From Syntrophomonas sp. UBA1376 (GTDB lineage Bacteria; Bacillota; Syntrophomonadia; Syntrophomonadales; Syntrophomonadaceae): 21,412 nt of DNA. This document shows positions 1 through 6,311 of this stretch, one piece after another (the first letter of the stretch is position 1; the number at the start of each line of letters is the position of its first letter). The translations under genes and the position numbers were made by a program. Where the stretch lies: contig DBRE01000082.1 of NCBI GenBank assembly GCA_002305535.1, forward strand, positions 1-21,412. The letters are read 5' to 3'. The notes under the pieces are model-generated. The model saw only the letters and a list, made by a program, of their open reading frames with translations. It was not told the DNA's origin and made no database searches.

Positions 1-632
1 GCCAGCAGTTCTCGAACGGCTTTATCGAATGACGGCCCATCGGGATGATATTCATAAGGCCCCTCACTTTTCAGCCGGTGCGACATATCTCCCGAGGCCA
101 GGATGGCTACTTTTCGCCCCACTTTGTCAGCCGCCTGTTTTACTATATGGCCGAAGTGGTATAGCTCCAAGGTGGATAGATAAGCTATACTGATGGCTAT
201 TATTTTCACATCAGTCAAACCTGCTTCCTGCAGGTAATGAAAAGGTACCAGAATACCGTGATCCAAATCGGGATTCAGCCGATGCTGACGGGCAGTATCC
301 TTATCAAGGATAATGAAGGGCAGATTTGACTTAGCGGTTTGGGTGGCAATTTCCTGCAACAGTGCCAGATCATTGCTGGCTGTCCATTCCTGACGGGCTC
401 CAAAGGCAGTAAGATCTCCTCGTAACTGAGGTTGTCCCAGACTGGAGAGAGCATCGGCAAACACATTGCCATGGGGAGTCAAAAAAATAACGGTCTCCGG
501 CGCAGTGGCGGCCAGTTCTTGGGCCAGACGACGCATCCCCTCTACGGTGGGTTGCACATCTTGAAGTCGGCGCTGGCCTATTTCCGGTATGATCAAGGGT
601 GGGTGGGGACTTAAGGCAGCATAAGTAATCAT
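1..632 (-). CDS. MEMO/LigB-family protein of the AmmeMemoRadiSam group, 5' part only
   Basis: Reading from an ATG at 632 with AAGGAGG 7 nt upstream, the frame stays open for 210 codons to the window edge, so the C-terminus is missing. The start MITYAALSPHPPLIIPE and the later TPHG (His54), DHG (His125) and SGDMSH (Asp182, His185) stretches match the class III extradiol-dioxygenase (LigB/MEMO) fold, whose histidines sit at a metal site. In Firmicutes this domain is often fused to a C-terminal AMMECR1 domain and works near a radical SAM partner (AmmeMemoRadiSam system); whether the fusion exists here lies outside the window. The function of that system is not settled. It follows cwlD by 24 nt and is probably co-transcribed with it. 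The family call is confident, the biochemical role is not. Confidence 0.82.
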   Translation of the reverse strand, partial: MITYAALSPHPPLIIPEIGQRRLQDVQPTVEGMRRLAQELAATAPETVIFLTPHGNVFADALSSLGQPQLRGDLTAFGARQEWTASNDLALLQEIATQTAKSNLPFIILDKDTARQHRLNPDLDHGILVPFHYLQEAGLTDVKIIAISIAYLSTLELYHFGHIVKQAADKVGRKVAILASGDMSHRLKSEGPYEYHPDGPSFDKAVRELL

Positions 633-656
633 GGGGATTCCTCCTTAGCTGGCCTA

Positions 657-1460
657 TCATGGATAGCCCATAGCCATTATTCCGTCCTGGCTCTGTGCCT
701 TGGCTATTCCAGCATAGATGGCATAGGCTACCTTGGCCTGATAATCAGGATCCATCAACAATTTACCTTCTTCTGGATTGGAGATGAATCCTACTTCGAC
801 TATCACTGCCGGCATTTCAGTTTTTTGGGTTATATAATAAGTTCCCGGCAGTGCCTTACGCTTAGTATTCCCCAATACTCTAGTCAATTCCTCCTGAATG
901 GCTACCGCAGCTGCTTTACCCTCTTCACTGCTGCCGTCATAAAAAACCTGTGCCCCTCGCCAGCGAGGACTGGGGTCGGCATTAGCATGAATGCTAACGT
1001 AGAGTTTGGCTCGGGCTTGATTGGCCTTTTCGGCGCGGCGGTTCAGATCCTGGCGCTTGCGTTCCCGCAGACTTCCGGAAAAATTCTTATCGGACAAGTC
1101 ATTATCGTCTTCTCTAACCATCACCACCAGAGAGCCAGCCTCACTTAAATTCTTTTGCAGCAGTTTGCTTATGGCCAGAGTAATTCGGTCTTCGGTAATA
1201 CTATCTCGCTTGGCACCGGGATCAAAGCCTCCGTGCCCGGCATCCACAGCAATGACCTTATTAGCCAGACTGTAGGACATGACCTGAACCTCATCGGGTT
1301 GACTGAGAACGGCGGCCAGACAGAGGATCAAAAACAAACCCAGGGCTGCACCGATCCTGCCCCAACGCCGGGGAATGAACAGGGCTCTATCCAGTAATAT
1401 CCTCTCTGTTTTAGGATCATCCTTTGCAAATCTAATGGCCAGCCTATCTCCCAGGGTCAT
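657..1460 (-). CDS. cwlD: N-acetylmuramoyl-L-alanine amidase CwlD (germination-specific type)
   Basis: A 267-residue Amidase_3 enzyme that cleaves the amide between N-acetylmuramic acid and L-alanine. In spore formers CwlD starts muramic-delta-lactam formation in cortex peptidoglycan. The Zn ligands and catalytic Glu are visible: His76 in VDAGHGG, Glu90, His158 in SIHAN and Glu222 in VEVGFISN. A single hydrophobic segment at about residues 36-52 should act as an uncleaved membrane anchor, leaving the amidase domain outside. The ATG at 1460 has AGGAGG 7 nt upstream. Odd: about 35 charged residues precede the anchor, longer than I expect for CwlD. The gene lies beyond the rpsI terminator, so it probably has its own promoter, and the MEMO-type gene follows closely. 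Another cell-wall amidase of the same family is the main alternative. Confidence 0.88.
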   Translation of the reverse strand: MTLGDRLAIRFAKDDPKTERILLDRALFIPRRWGRIGAALGLFLILCLAAVLSQPDEVQVMSYSLANKVIAVDAGHGGFDPGAKRDSITEDRITLAISKLLQKNLSEAGSLVVMVREDDNDLSDKNFSGSLRERKRQDLNRRAEKANQARAKLYVSIHANADPSPRWRGAQVFYDGSSEEGKAAAVAIQEELTRVLGNTKRKALPGTYYITQKTEMPAVIVEVGFISNPEEGKLLMDPDYQAKVAYAIYAGIAKAQSQDGIMAMGYP

Positions 1461-1492
1461 CCCAGCTCCTCCTAACCGACAAAATGCTATTT

Positions 1493-1528
1493 CTTATATA
1501 TGCATAGAATGTGTTTTTTATAATGCAA
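1493..1528 (-). promoter_or_regulatory. Candidate promoter for cwlD
   Basis: On the minus strand TTGCAT (1523-1528) is followed after 16 nt by TATGCA (1501-1506), with an AT-rich run TATATAAG just beyond. The rpsI terminator at 1658-1692 implies cwlD needs its own start site, and this is the best sigma-A-like pair I see. The -35-like hexamer is the outer tip of the inverted-repeat element at 1521-1623. A sporulation sigma factor could be used instead, but I see no clear sigma-E or sigma-G match. Weak call. Confidence 0.3.
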
Positions 1529-1623
1529 GAGGGGACGGTTCTTTCTGTCATTTGTTAAAGATAATACGCTTGGTAGTATCAGCTAACCTGAAATGACAGA
1601 AAGAACCGTCCCCTCTTGCATTA
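1521..1623. repeat. 103-nt palindromic element with perfect 33-bp inverted repeats (MITE/REP-like)
   Basis: Positions 1521-1553 and 1591-1623 are exact reverse complements (33 of 33), separated by 37 nt. The centre is itself an imperfect palindrome: GTTA...GATAATAC faces GTAGTATC...TAAC. The whole element could therefore fold as one long hairpin in DNA or RNA. The arm core GGGGACGGTTCTTTCTGTCA resembles, from memory, a repeat dispersed in many clostridial genomes near IS200-like transposases; I could not check this. If the TA at each end is taken as target duplication, the element is 99 nt with ATGCAAG termini. It has no coding capacity. It lies between the rpsI terminator and cwlD, a tolerated insertion site. 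Confidence 0.85.
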
Positions 1624-1657
1624 AGACAGCTCGTGTCGGATCCTATCTGTTCGGGTA

Positions 1658-1692
1658 TGCAAAAACCCCCTCGGGGTACCCGAGGGGGTTGC
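1658..1692 (-). terminator. Intrinsic terminator after rpsI
   Basis: On the minus strand an 11-bp GC-rich stem (AACCCCCTCGG with CCGAGGGGGTT, 1664-1674 with 1680-1690) plus one closing C-G pair around a 3-nt loop is followed directly by TTTTTGC. It sits about 12 nt past the rpsI stop codon and should end the rplM-rpsI transcript strongly. Confidence 0.93.
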
Positions 1693-1701
1693 ATAACATA
1701 T

Positions 1702-2094
1702 TTAGCGTTTTGAGTATTGTGGCGCTTTGCGGGCTCCGTGCAGACCGTACTTTTTACGTTCCTTCATGCGCGGATCGCGGGTCAGGAATCCAGCCTTGCG
1801 CAAAACTGGTTGCACTTCTGGATTAGTTTTTACCAGCGCCCGAGCAATACCTAACCGGACAGCACCGGCCTGTCCATTAACACCGCCACCGTGTACACGG
1901 CATATGACATTAAAACGGCCTCCCATGGCGGTAAGCTCAAGGGGTTGCTGAACGATCAGTCGGCTGGTTTTGTTCGGGAAATATTCTTCAAAGCTGCGAT
2001 CGTTTATGATGATCGTACCGTCTCCCGGCACTAAGCGCACTCTAGCTACAGCTTTTTTTCTTCTTCCTGTTCCCCAGTATTGTACCTTTGACAT
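1702..2094 (-). CDS. rpsI: 30S ribosomal protein S9
   Basis: S9, 130 residues, binds the head of the 30S subunit; its C-terminal basic tail reaches the P-site tRNA anticodon stem. The diagnostic YWGTGRRKKAVARVRL start and the C-terminal KKYGLHGARKAPQYSKR tail are present, and the family ends in exactly this SKR. The start is the ATG at 2094, 6 nt after AAGGAGG; an in-frame ATG at 2100 directly abuts the SD and is too close to be used. It follows rplM by 11 nt, the standard L13-S9 pair, and the transcript ends at the terminator just downstream. Confidence 0.97.
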   Translation of the reverse strand: MSKVQYWGTGRRKKAVARVRLVPGDGTIIINDRSFEEYFPNKTSRLIVQQPLELTAMGGRFNVICRVHGGGVNGQAGAVRLGIARALVKTNPEVQPVLRKAGFLTRDPRMKERKKYGLHGARKAPQYSKR

Positions 2095-2105
2095 TGCCAT
2101 CCTCC

Positions 2106-2540
2106 TTACCCTTTCAGCTCTCTTGCCACCGGTTTCTGGGCCTGATGGGGGTGCTCACTTCCACGATATACCTTGAGTTTGCCAAACATTTTGGCACCCA
2201 GGCGATTGTGGGGAAGCATGCCCTTAACTGCAACCTCAATAGCCCTTTCGGGGCGCTTTTGCAGCAGGGTTTTGTAATCTACCTCTTTCAAGCCTCCCGG
2301 ATATCCGGTATGATGGCGTAATTTCTTCTGCATCAACTTGTTGCCGGTAAGCTTAATCTTCTCGGCATTGATCACAATTACGAAGTCACCAGTGTCCACA
2401 TGAGGAGTATAAGTGGGTTTATGTTTGCCGCGCAGAATAGAGGCTACCTCGGAGCTGAGTCTGCCCAGAGTCTGTCCTTCGGCATCGATAACGAACCACT
2501 GCCGCTCAACTTCGGCGGGCTTTGCCATAAAGGTTTTCAC
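2106..2540 (-). CDS. rplM: 50S ribosomal protein L13
   Basis: L13, 144 residues, is an early-assembling 50S protein. The start MKTFMAKPAEVERQWFVID and the internal GDFVIVINAEKI and HHTGYPGG blocks are typical. I take GTG at 2540, 7 nt after GGAGG; extending ten codons upstream would run over the SD and add residues the family lacks. It is the first gene of its own unit: a sigma-A-like promoter (2641-2670) and a structured leader precede it. In Firmicutes L13 is known to have a leader RNA associated with autoregulation, and the hairpin here fits that. Confidence 0.97.
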   Translation of the reverse strand: MKTFMAKPAEVERQWFVIDAEGQTLGRLSSEVASILRGKHKPTYTPHVDTGDFVIVINAEKIKLTGNKLMQKKLRHHTGYPGGLKEVDYKTLLQKRPERAIEVAVKGMLPHNRLGAKMFGKLKVYRGSEHPHQAQKPVARELKG

Positions 2541-2634
2541 ACTGTTCCCTCCAGTATCAGGTTGGTTCACTTAAAGTATCCTCATCGTGTAGACTGCCAA
2601 CGGGGCGGGAGGCAGACACACGTTTAGAGACTAC
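2541..2634 (-). promoter_or_regulatory. Structured rplM leader, probable L13 leader RNA
   Basis: About 94 nt separate the expected transcription start from the rplM GTG. On the minus strand CGTGT (2618-2622) pairs with ACACG (2586-2590), and inside it CTGCC (2611-2615) pairs with GGCAG (2594-2598) around a 12-nt loop, giving a stem with asymmetric internal loops. Firmicute rplM genes are known to carry an L13 leader RNA; the position and fold here fit, but I could not test it against the covariance model. Confidence 0.62.
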
Positions 2635-2640
2635 CTTCTA

Positions 2641-2670
2641 ATATTAGCTAAAACAAGGGCCCCTTGTCAA
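2641..2670 (-). promoter_or_regulatory. Sigma-A-type promoter for rplM-rpsI
   Basis: A perfect TTGACA (2665-2670) is followed after 18 nt by TAATAT (2641-2646) on the minus strand. The predicted start near 2634 leaves a leader that contains the L13-type hairpin. The spacer holds a 15-nt palindrome (2653-2667) that overlaps the -35 by three bases. Confidence 0.7.
2647..2667 (-). terminator. Short palindrome plus T-run, possible weak terminator after truA
   Basis: ACAAGGGGCCCTTGT (2653-2667) can form a 6-bp stem with a 3-nt loop and is followed by TTTAGC, giving four T in a row with the last stem base. It lies about 16 nt after the truA stop and may end the long upstream transcript. The stem is short and the T-run brief, so it could instead be a regulator site in the rplM promoter. 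Confidence 0.4.
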
Positions 2671-2682
2671 CAAATATGCCCA

Positions 2683-3441
2683 TTATTTCATTTTCTCAGT
2701 TGATTCTGGGTACCGCACTTCCACCAGGTACAATCCTTGAGCCGGAGCAGTTGGCCCCGCCTGGGAACGATCCTTGGCGGCCAAGATCCTCTCCATATCT
2801 GCAATTGATAGTCGGCCGCGCCCTACTTCTAACAGGGTTCCCATGATAATGCGTACCATATTATATAGAAAACCATCAGCACTTATTTCAAAATTCACGA
2901 ATGCTCCCTCTTCCCACAATCGGCAGTGGGAAACATTTCGTTCAAAATTCTTTACGGAAGAGCCGCTGGCACAAAAGGAACGAAAATCATGTTGTCCTTC
3001 CAGGTATCGGGCGGCTTCCTGCATGTTTTCAAGGTTTAGCGGGTCAAAACATACATAGGCATGATGGCGGTAAAATGTAGCTCCGGCTGGCTGGCGGTAT
3101 ATCTGATAGCGATACAGCTTGGCTACGGCGTCAAAGCGGGGATGAAAATCAGGATGAACCTCCTGGCTGTCCAATATCCTGATATCGCCAGGTAAAACAC
3201 TGTTGAGAGCATACTGCCATCGCTCGGAAGGGATCGAAGCTGCTGTATTGAAGGCTACTACCTGCCCCAGAGCATGGACGCCGGCATCGGTTCGACCCGC
3301 CAACAACAGCGAAACCTTTTCCCCGGTTAAGCGTTGGATGCACTGCTGCAGCTCGGCTTGAATGGTGTGGCCATTAGCCTGGATCTGCGAACCATGATAA
3401 TTGGTACCATCATATTCGATTATCAGTTTTATCCTACCCAT
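2683..3441 (-). CDS. truA: tRNA pseudouridine(38-40) synthase TruA
   Basis: TruA, 252 residues, converts U38-U40 in the anticodon arm of many tRNAs to pseudouridine. The catalytic Asp52 lies in the exact family motif GRTDAGVHA, and the N-terminal YDGTNYHG and C-terminal FLYNMVRIIMGTLLEVGRG blocks are present. ATG at 3441 is preceded by AGAGGT. Odd: the usual aromatic residue in the GWQ/GFQ position is Ser18 (TCG, one base from TGG). It follows ecfT after a 52-nt gap and is the last gene before the rplM promoter. The same ecf-truA-rplM order is common in Firmicutes. Confidence 0.96.
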   Translation of the reverse strand: MGRIKLIIEYDGTNYHGSQIQANGHTIQAELQQCIQRLTGEKVSLLLAGRTDAGVHALGQVVAFNTAASIPSERWQYALNSVLPGDIRILDSQEVHPDFHPRFDAVAKLYRYQIYRQPAGATFYRHHAYVCFDPLNLENMQEAARYLEGQHDFRSFCASGSSVKNFERNVSHCRLWEEGAFVNFEISADGFLYNMVRIIMGTLLEVGRGRLSIADMERILAAKDRSQAGPTAPAQGLYLVEVRYPESTEKMK

Positions 3442-3493
3442 TATCGTACCTCTTGATATCCGTGCAAGTAGCGAACGATTCTGCGACTTGCGT

Positions 3494-4261
3494 TTATATC
3501 AGCTGAAATACTAGGATGACCATGGTGAGAGCTATCAGCAGCCAATCGCCTGGGTGTAAGCCCTGGGAATATAATGGTGTCTGGCCTTGACCGCCGTGAT
3601 AACCTCTATTTTCCATGGCCTCAGCCAAATCTTCGGCTCGCTGCAGAGAAAGCCTTAGCATCGGTACCAGCAGAGCGATCAGATAATGCCCCTTTTGCCT
3701 TAGGGTCCCCTGATGCCAAGCAGCACCTCGAGCCAGTTGGGCCCGTTGTATCCTCTGGGTCTCTTCTACCAGTAGGGGCAGAAAACGCAGACTAAGAGTC
3801 ATGATCATTACCAGTTCATGCACCGGCAAACGAAGTCGAGCCAGTGGGCTGAAGATCCTTTCCAACCCAGCGGTGAGCTGGGCGGGGCGCGTCGTGAATG
3901 TCAACCAGGCCGCCAACAGCAATATCCCAGTCAGCCGCACGAAAAGCAGGCTGGCAGCTATTAACCCTTCACGAGTTACCGATATGAGCCAGGCTGTAAA
4001 TACTGCCTGCCCAGGTACTAACAATAGTTGCAAAAAAGCTGTGATAAAAACCAGGATCAGCAATATCCGCAGATTGACCAAGTAGGTGCGCAAGTTGATT
4101 TTACTCAAGGCTATCAACACCAAGATTACAACACTCACCATAGCTACATGCGGCCAATCGGGAGCTATTATCATGCTGACACTCAAACCGGTCACAGCCA
4201 CTATTTTACTGCGGGAGTCCCAGCGGTGTACCGGAGCATCCAGGGGAATATACTGCCCCAT
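3494..4261 (-). CDS. ecfT: ECF transporter transmembrane subunit EcfT
   Basis: EcfT, 255 residues, is the scaffold membrane subunit that links the two ATPases to exchangeable substrate-binding S components for vitamins or metal ions. It starts with the family-like GQYIPLDAPVHRWDSRSKI, has several hydrophobic segments, and carries the two cytosolic coupling motifs: ARG at 177-179 (AQLARGA) and NRG at 218-220 (AMENRGY). No S component is nearby, so this looks like the shared (group II) module. The ATG at 4261 has no good SD; GGGAGG lies about 25 nt upstream at the end of ecfA2. EcfT proteins often carry a few residues before GQY, so an earlier unusual start such as in-frame ATT is possible but unproven. 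Confidence 0.93.
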   Translation of the reverse strand: MGQYIPLDAPVHRWDSRSKIVAVTGLSVSMIIAPDWPHVAMVSVVILVLIALSKINLRTYLVNLRILLILVFITAFLQLLLVPGQAVFTAWLISVTREGLIAASLLFVRLTGILLLAAWLTFTTRPAQLTAGLERIFSPLARLRLPVHELVMIMTLSLRFLPLLVEETQRIQRAQLARGAAWHQGTLRQKGHYLIALLVPMLRLSLQRAEDLAEAMENRGYHGGQGQTPLYSQGLHPGDWLLIALTMVILVFQLI

Positions 4262-4274
4262 TTGCAGGTAACTA

Positions 4275-5129
4275 TTAATAATGACCTCCCTCCCCTGACT
4301 GCCAGTGGGCGGCTATAATGGCCCCGGCTTCTTCGGCTGTACGAGCAGAGGCTGGTAAATCGGGCTTTACTTTCTGCAGATGCTGCAGTAATTGGACATG
4401 AATGGGCAGAGCTATTTGCTCGGATCCATCTAACTCCTCCAGCGGTGAGCTTTGCTCTGGCCCGATAATTCCGCTGATCTGGCCCTGATGTAGCAGTACT
4501 ACTCGGGAGCAATGGGGATAAACGGGACGGATCTGATGGGTGACCATAACAATAGTGATGCCTCGAGTACGATTGAGATCCACCAGATGATCGATCAACT
4601 GACAGCGCCCCTTGTGATCCAGCCCGACCAGCGGCTCATCCATCAACAGGAGTTGAGGTTGTAAAACCAGAGTGCTAGCCAGGGCTACGCGCCTTTTTTC
4701 CCCAGTGCTTAACTCCCTTATGGGGCGGTCATAGTAATGAGCAGGATCTAATCCCACCGCTGCCAATGCTTCGGCTACGGCTGATCTAAGTTCCTCACCT
4801 TTAATTCCACGATTTATGGGGCCAAAAGCTACTTCTTCACCAACCGTCAGTTCAAATATCTGCTGCTCGGGATGTTGAAAGACCAGCCCCAGGTTTGGGT
4901 GGATACCTTGTCTGGGTAGAGGCGCCTCCCCCAAGTATACCTGCCCCTGCGAGGGCTTTATCATTCCTGCCATTATCAACAGCAGGGTGGATTTACCTGA
5001 CCCTTCTCCGCCAGCGATCACCAGGAATTCGTTTTCTTCTATGGACAGGGTTATGTTTCGCAAAGCCGCCTGGGCGAAAACCGTCCTGGGCTGATAGGTA
5101 TGGCTTACCGACTCCAGTTTCATCAACAC
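4275..5129 (-). CDS. ecfA2: ECF transporter ATPase subunit EcfA2
   Basis: The second ABC ATPase of the ECF module, 284 residues. Visible motifs: Walker A GGEGSGKST (40-48), Q-loop Gln85 in FQHPEQQ, Walker B LLLMDE (160-165) and switch His198 in VTHQ. The ABC signature is altered: LSTGE (140-144) in place of LSGGQ. With the start chosen here the gene overlaps ecfA1 by 7 nt. The SD-like AAGGTGGTG is well spaced for GTG at 5129; an in-frame ATG at 5123 would give a TGATG junction with the ecfA1 stop and is a fair alternative. The altered signature faces EcfA1's nucleotide site in the heterodimer, and EcfA1 is itself altered there. Confidence 0.93.
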   Translation of the reverse strand: MLMKLESVSHTYQPRTVFAQAALRNITLSIEENEFLVIAGGEGSGKSTLLLIMAGMIKPSQGQVYLGEAPLPRQGIHPNLGLVFQHPEQQIFELTVGEEVAFGPINRGIKGEELRSAVAEALAAVGLDPAHYYDRPIRELSTGEKRRVALASTLVLQPQLLLMDEPLVGLDHKGRCQLIDHLVDLNRTRGITIVMVTHQIRPVYPHCSRVVLLHQGQISGIIGPEQSSPLEELDGSEQIALPIHVQLLQHLQKVKPDLPASARTAEEAGAIIAAHWQSGEGGHY

Positions 5130-5944
5130 AGAGCTTCCACCACCTTGTCCAGAGAGTCTCCACGCCAGTCCGGCGAAAGCAGGCCTTGTTTTTTCAATAG
5201 GGCTACCAGATGATAGAATTCTGGTTGCTCCAGGTGGTATTGGTTTAGCAACTCCTGATTTTCAGCCAGAGCGCGAAAAGGTAAATTCGCAGCTATCTGT
5301 CCCGCCTGCATAACTATCACCTGATCAGCCTGACAGGCCTCCTCCAAGTCTTGGGTGATGAGAATTATGCCCAGTTTACTTTCCTGACGCAGTTTCTCTA
5401 AGATCTGCAGTATCTGGCGACGTCCCTGGGGGTCAAGCATGGAAGTTGCTTCATCCAGTATTATGTAACGCGGCTGCATAGCCAGAATACCAGCCAAACA
5501 GACGCGTTGCTTTTGACCACCGGACAAAAGATAAGGAGGATATTGGGCATAATCCTCCATTGATACCATTCTCAGAGCGGTATCCACTCTTTTATAAATT
5601 TCTTCGCGTTCCAAGCCAAGATTCTGTGGGCCGAAGGCCACATCATCCGCGACCAGGTTGGACACAAACTGGTGATCCGGAACCGAACCCACCAAGCCGA
5701 CCCGGCCTCGTACCTGGCTACGCTGTGATCTGTCACTGGTATGCAGACCATCAACGATCACACTGCCCTTATCAGGAAGCAATTGACCGTTAATTAATCG
5801 AGCCAGGGTTGATTTTCCGGAGCCATTGGCACCGACGATCGCCATCCACTGACCTGCTTCCAGAGTAAAGGAAAGGTTGTGAACGGCTGGCCTGGAAAAC
5901 TGCTCAGAAGTATAGCTGAAGCTAACCTGGTCCAGCCGGATCAT
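5123..5944 (-). CDS. ecfA1: ECF transporter ATPase subunit EcfA1, with altered Q-loop and switch residue
   Basis: The first ABC ATPase of the ECF module, 273 residues. Walker A GANGSGKST (38-46), signature LSGGQ (140-144) and Walker B YIILDE (160-165) are intact. Two usually invariant residues are not: the Q-loop Gln is Ser87 (VGSVPDHQ where VFQNPDNQ is typical), and the switch His is Gln198 (ITQD where ITHD is typical). I re-read the Q-loop codons and the frame is intact, so this is not a frameshift. It starts at ATG 5944 only 3 nt after the rplQ stop with a weak SD, suggesting coupling to rplQ, and overlaps ecfA2. It should pair with EcfA2 to power EcfT. Confidence 0.94.
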   Translation of the reverse strand: MIRLDQVSFSYTSEQFSRPAVHNLSFTLEAGQWMAIVGANGSGKSTLARLINGQLLPDKGSVIVDGLHTSDRSQRSQVRGRVGLVGSVPDHQFVSNLVADDVAFGPQNLGLEREEIYKRVDTALRMVSMEDYAQYPPYLLSGGQKQRVCLAGILAMQPRYIILDEATSMLDPQGRRQILQILEKLRQESKLGIILITQDLEEACQADQVIVMQAGQIAANLPFRALAENQELLNQYHLEQPEFYHLVALLKKQGLLSPDWRGDSLDKVVEALC

Positions 5945-5947
5945 TGC

Positions 5948-6289
5948 CTAGTCGACCAATTCTACAATTACCATGGGAGCACCGTCACCACGGCGATATC
6001 CGGCTTTAATCACGCGGGTATATCCACCCTGACGATTGGTATATTTATCCGCCAGATTGGTAAACAGTTTCTGTACCACATCTTCACGGGTCAGGTAAGC
6101 TATAGCCTGACGTCTTGCGTGCAGATCCCCTCTTTTGCCAAGGGTGATCATCTGGTCGGCCAGTCTTTTAATATCTTTAGCTCTTGTTTCCGTAGTAGTT
6201 ATCCGGCCGCTGTCCAATAGTGAAGTTACTGAATTGCGCAGCATGGCTCGACGATGATCACTACGGAGCCCAAATCTATGGTAGCTCAC
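5948..6289 (-). CDS. rplQ: 50S ribosomal protein L17
   Basis: L17, 113 residues, lies near the peptide-exit side of the 50S subunit. The start SYHRFGLRSDHRRAMLRNSV and the end RRGDGAPMVIVELVD are close to the family consensus, and the length fits the short bacterial form. The start is GTG at 6289, 9 nt after AAGGAGG. It follows rpoA by 22 nt, the classic alpha-operon ending, and the ECF genes follow 3 nt later. Confidence 0.97.
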   Translation of the reverse strand: MSYHRFGLRSDHRRAMLRNSVTSLLDSGRITTTETRAKDIKRLADQMITLGKRGDLHARRQAIAYLTREDVVQKLFTNLADKYTNRQGGYTRVIKAGYRRGDGAPMVIVELVD

Positions 6290-6311
6290 TGCAAGGGTCC
6301 TCCTTTTTTAA

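Noticed and set aside
3464..3491. GCAAGT/ACTTGC pair between ecfT and truA as a terminator
   Set aside because: Only 6 bp with a 16-nt loop and no T-run afterwards. It is too weak to call.
5123..5944. EcfA1 altered motifs explained by a frameshift or pseudogene
   Set aside because: The frame is open over full length, with intact Walker A, Walker B and LSGGQ and family similarity on both sides of each change.
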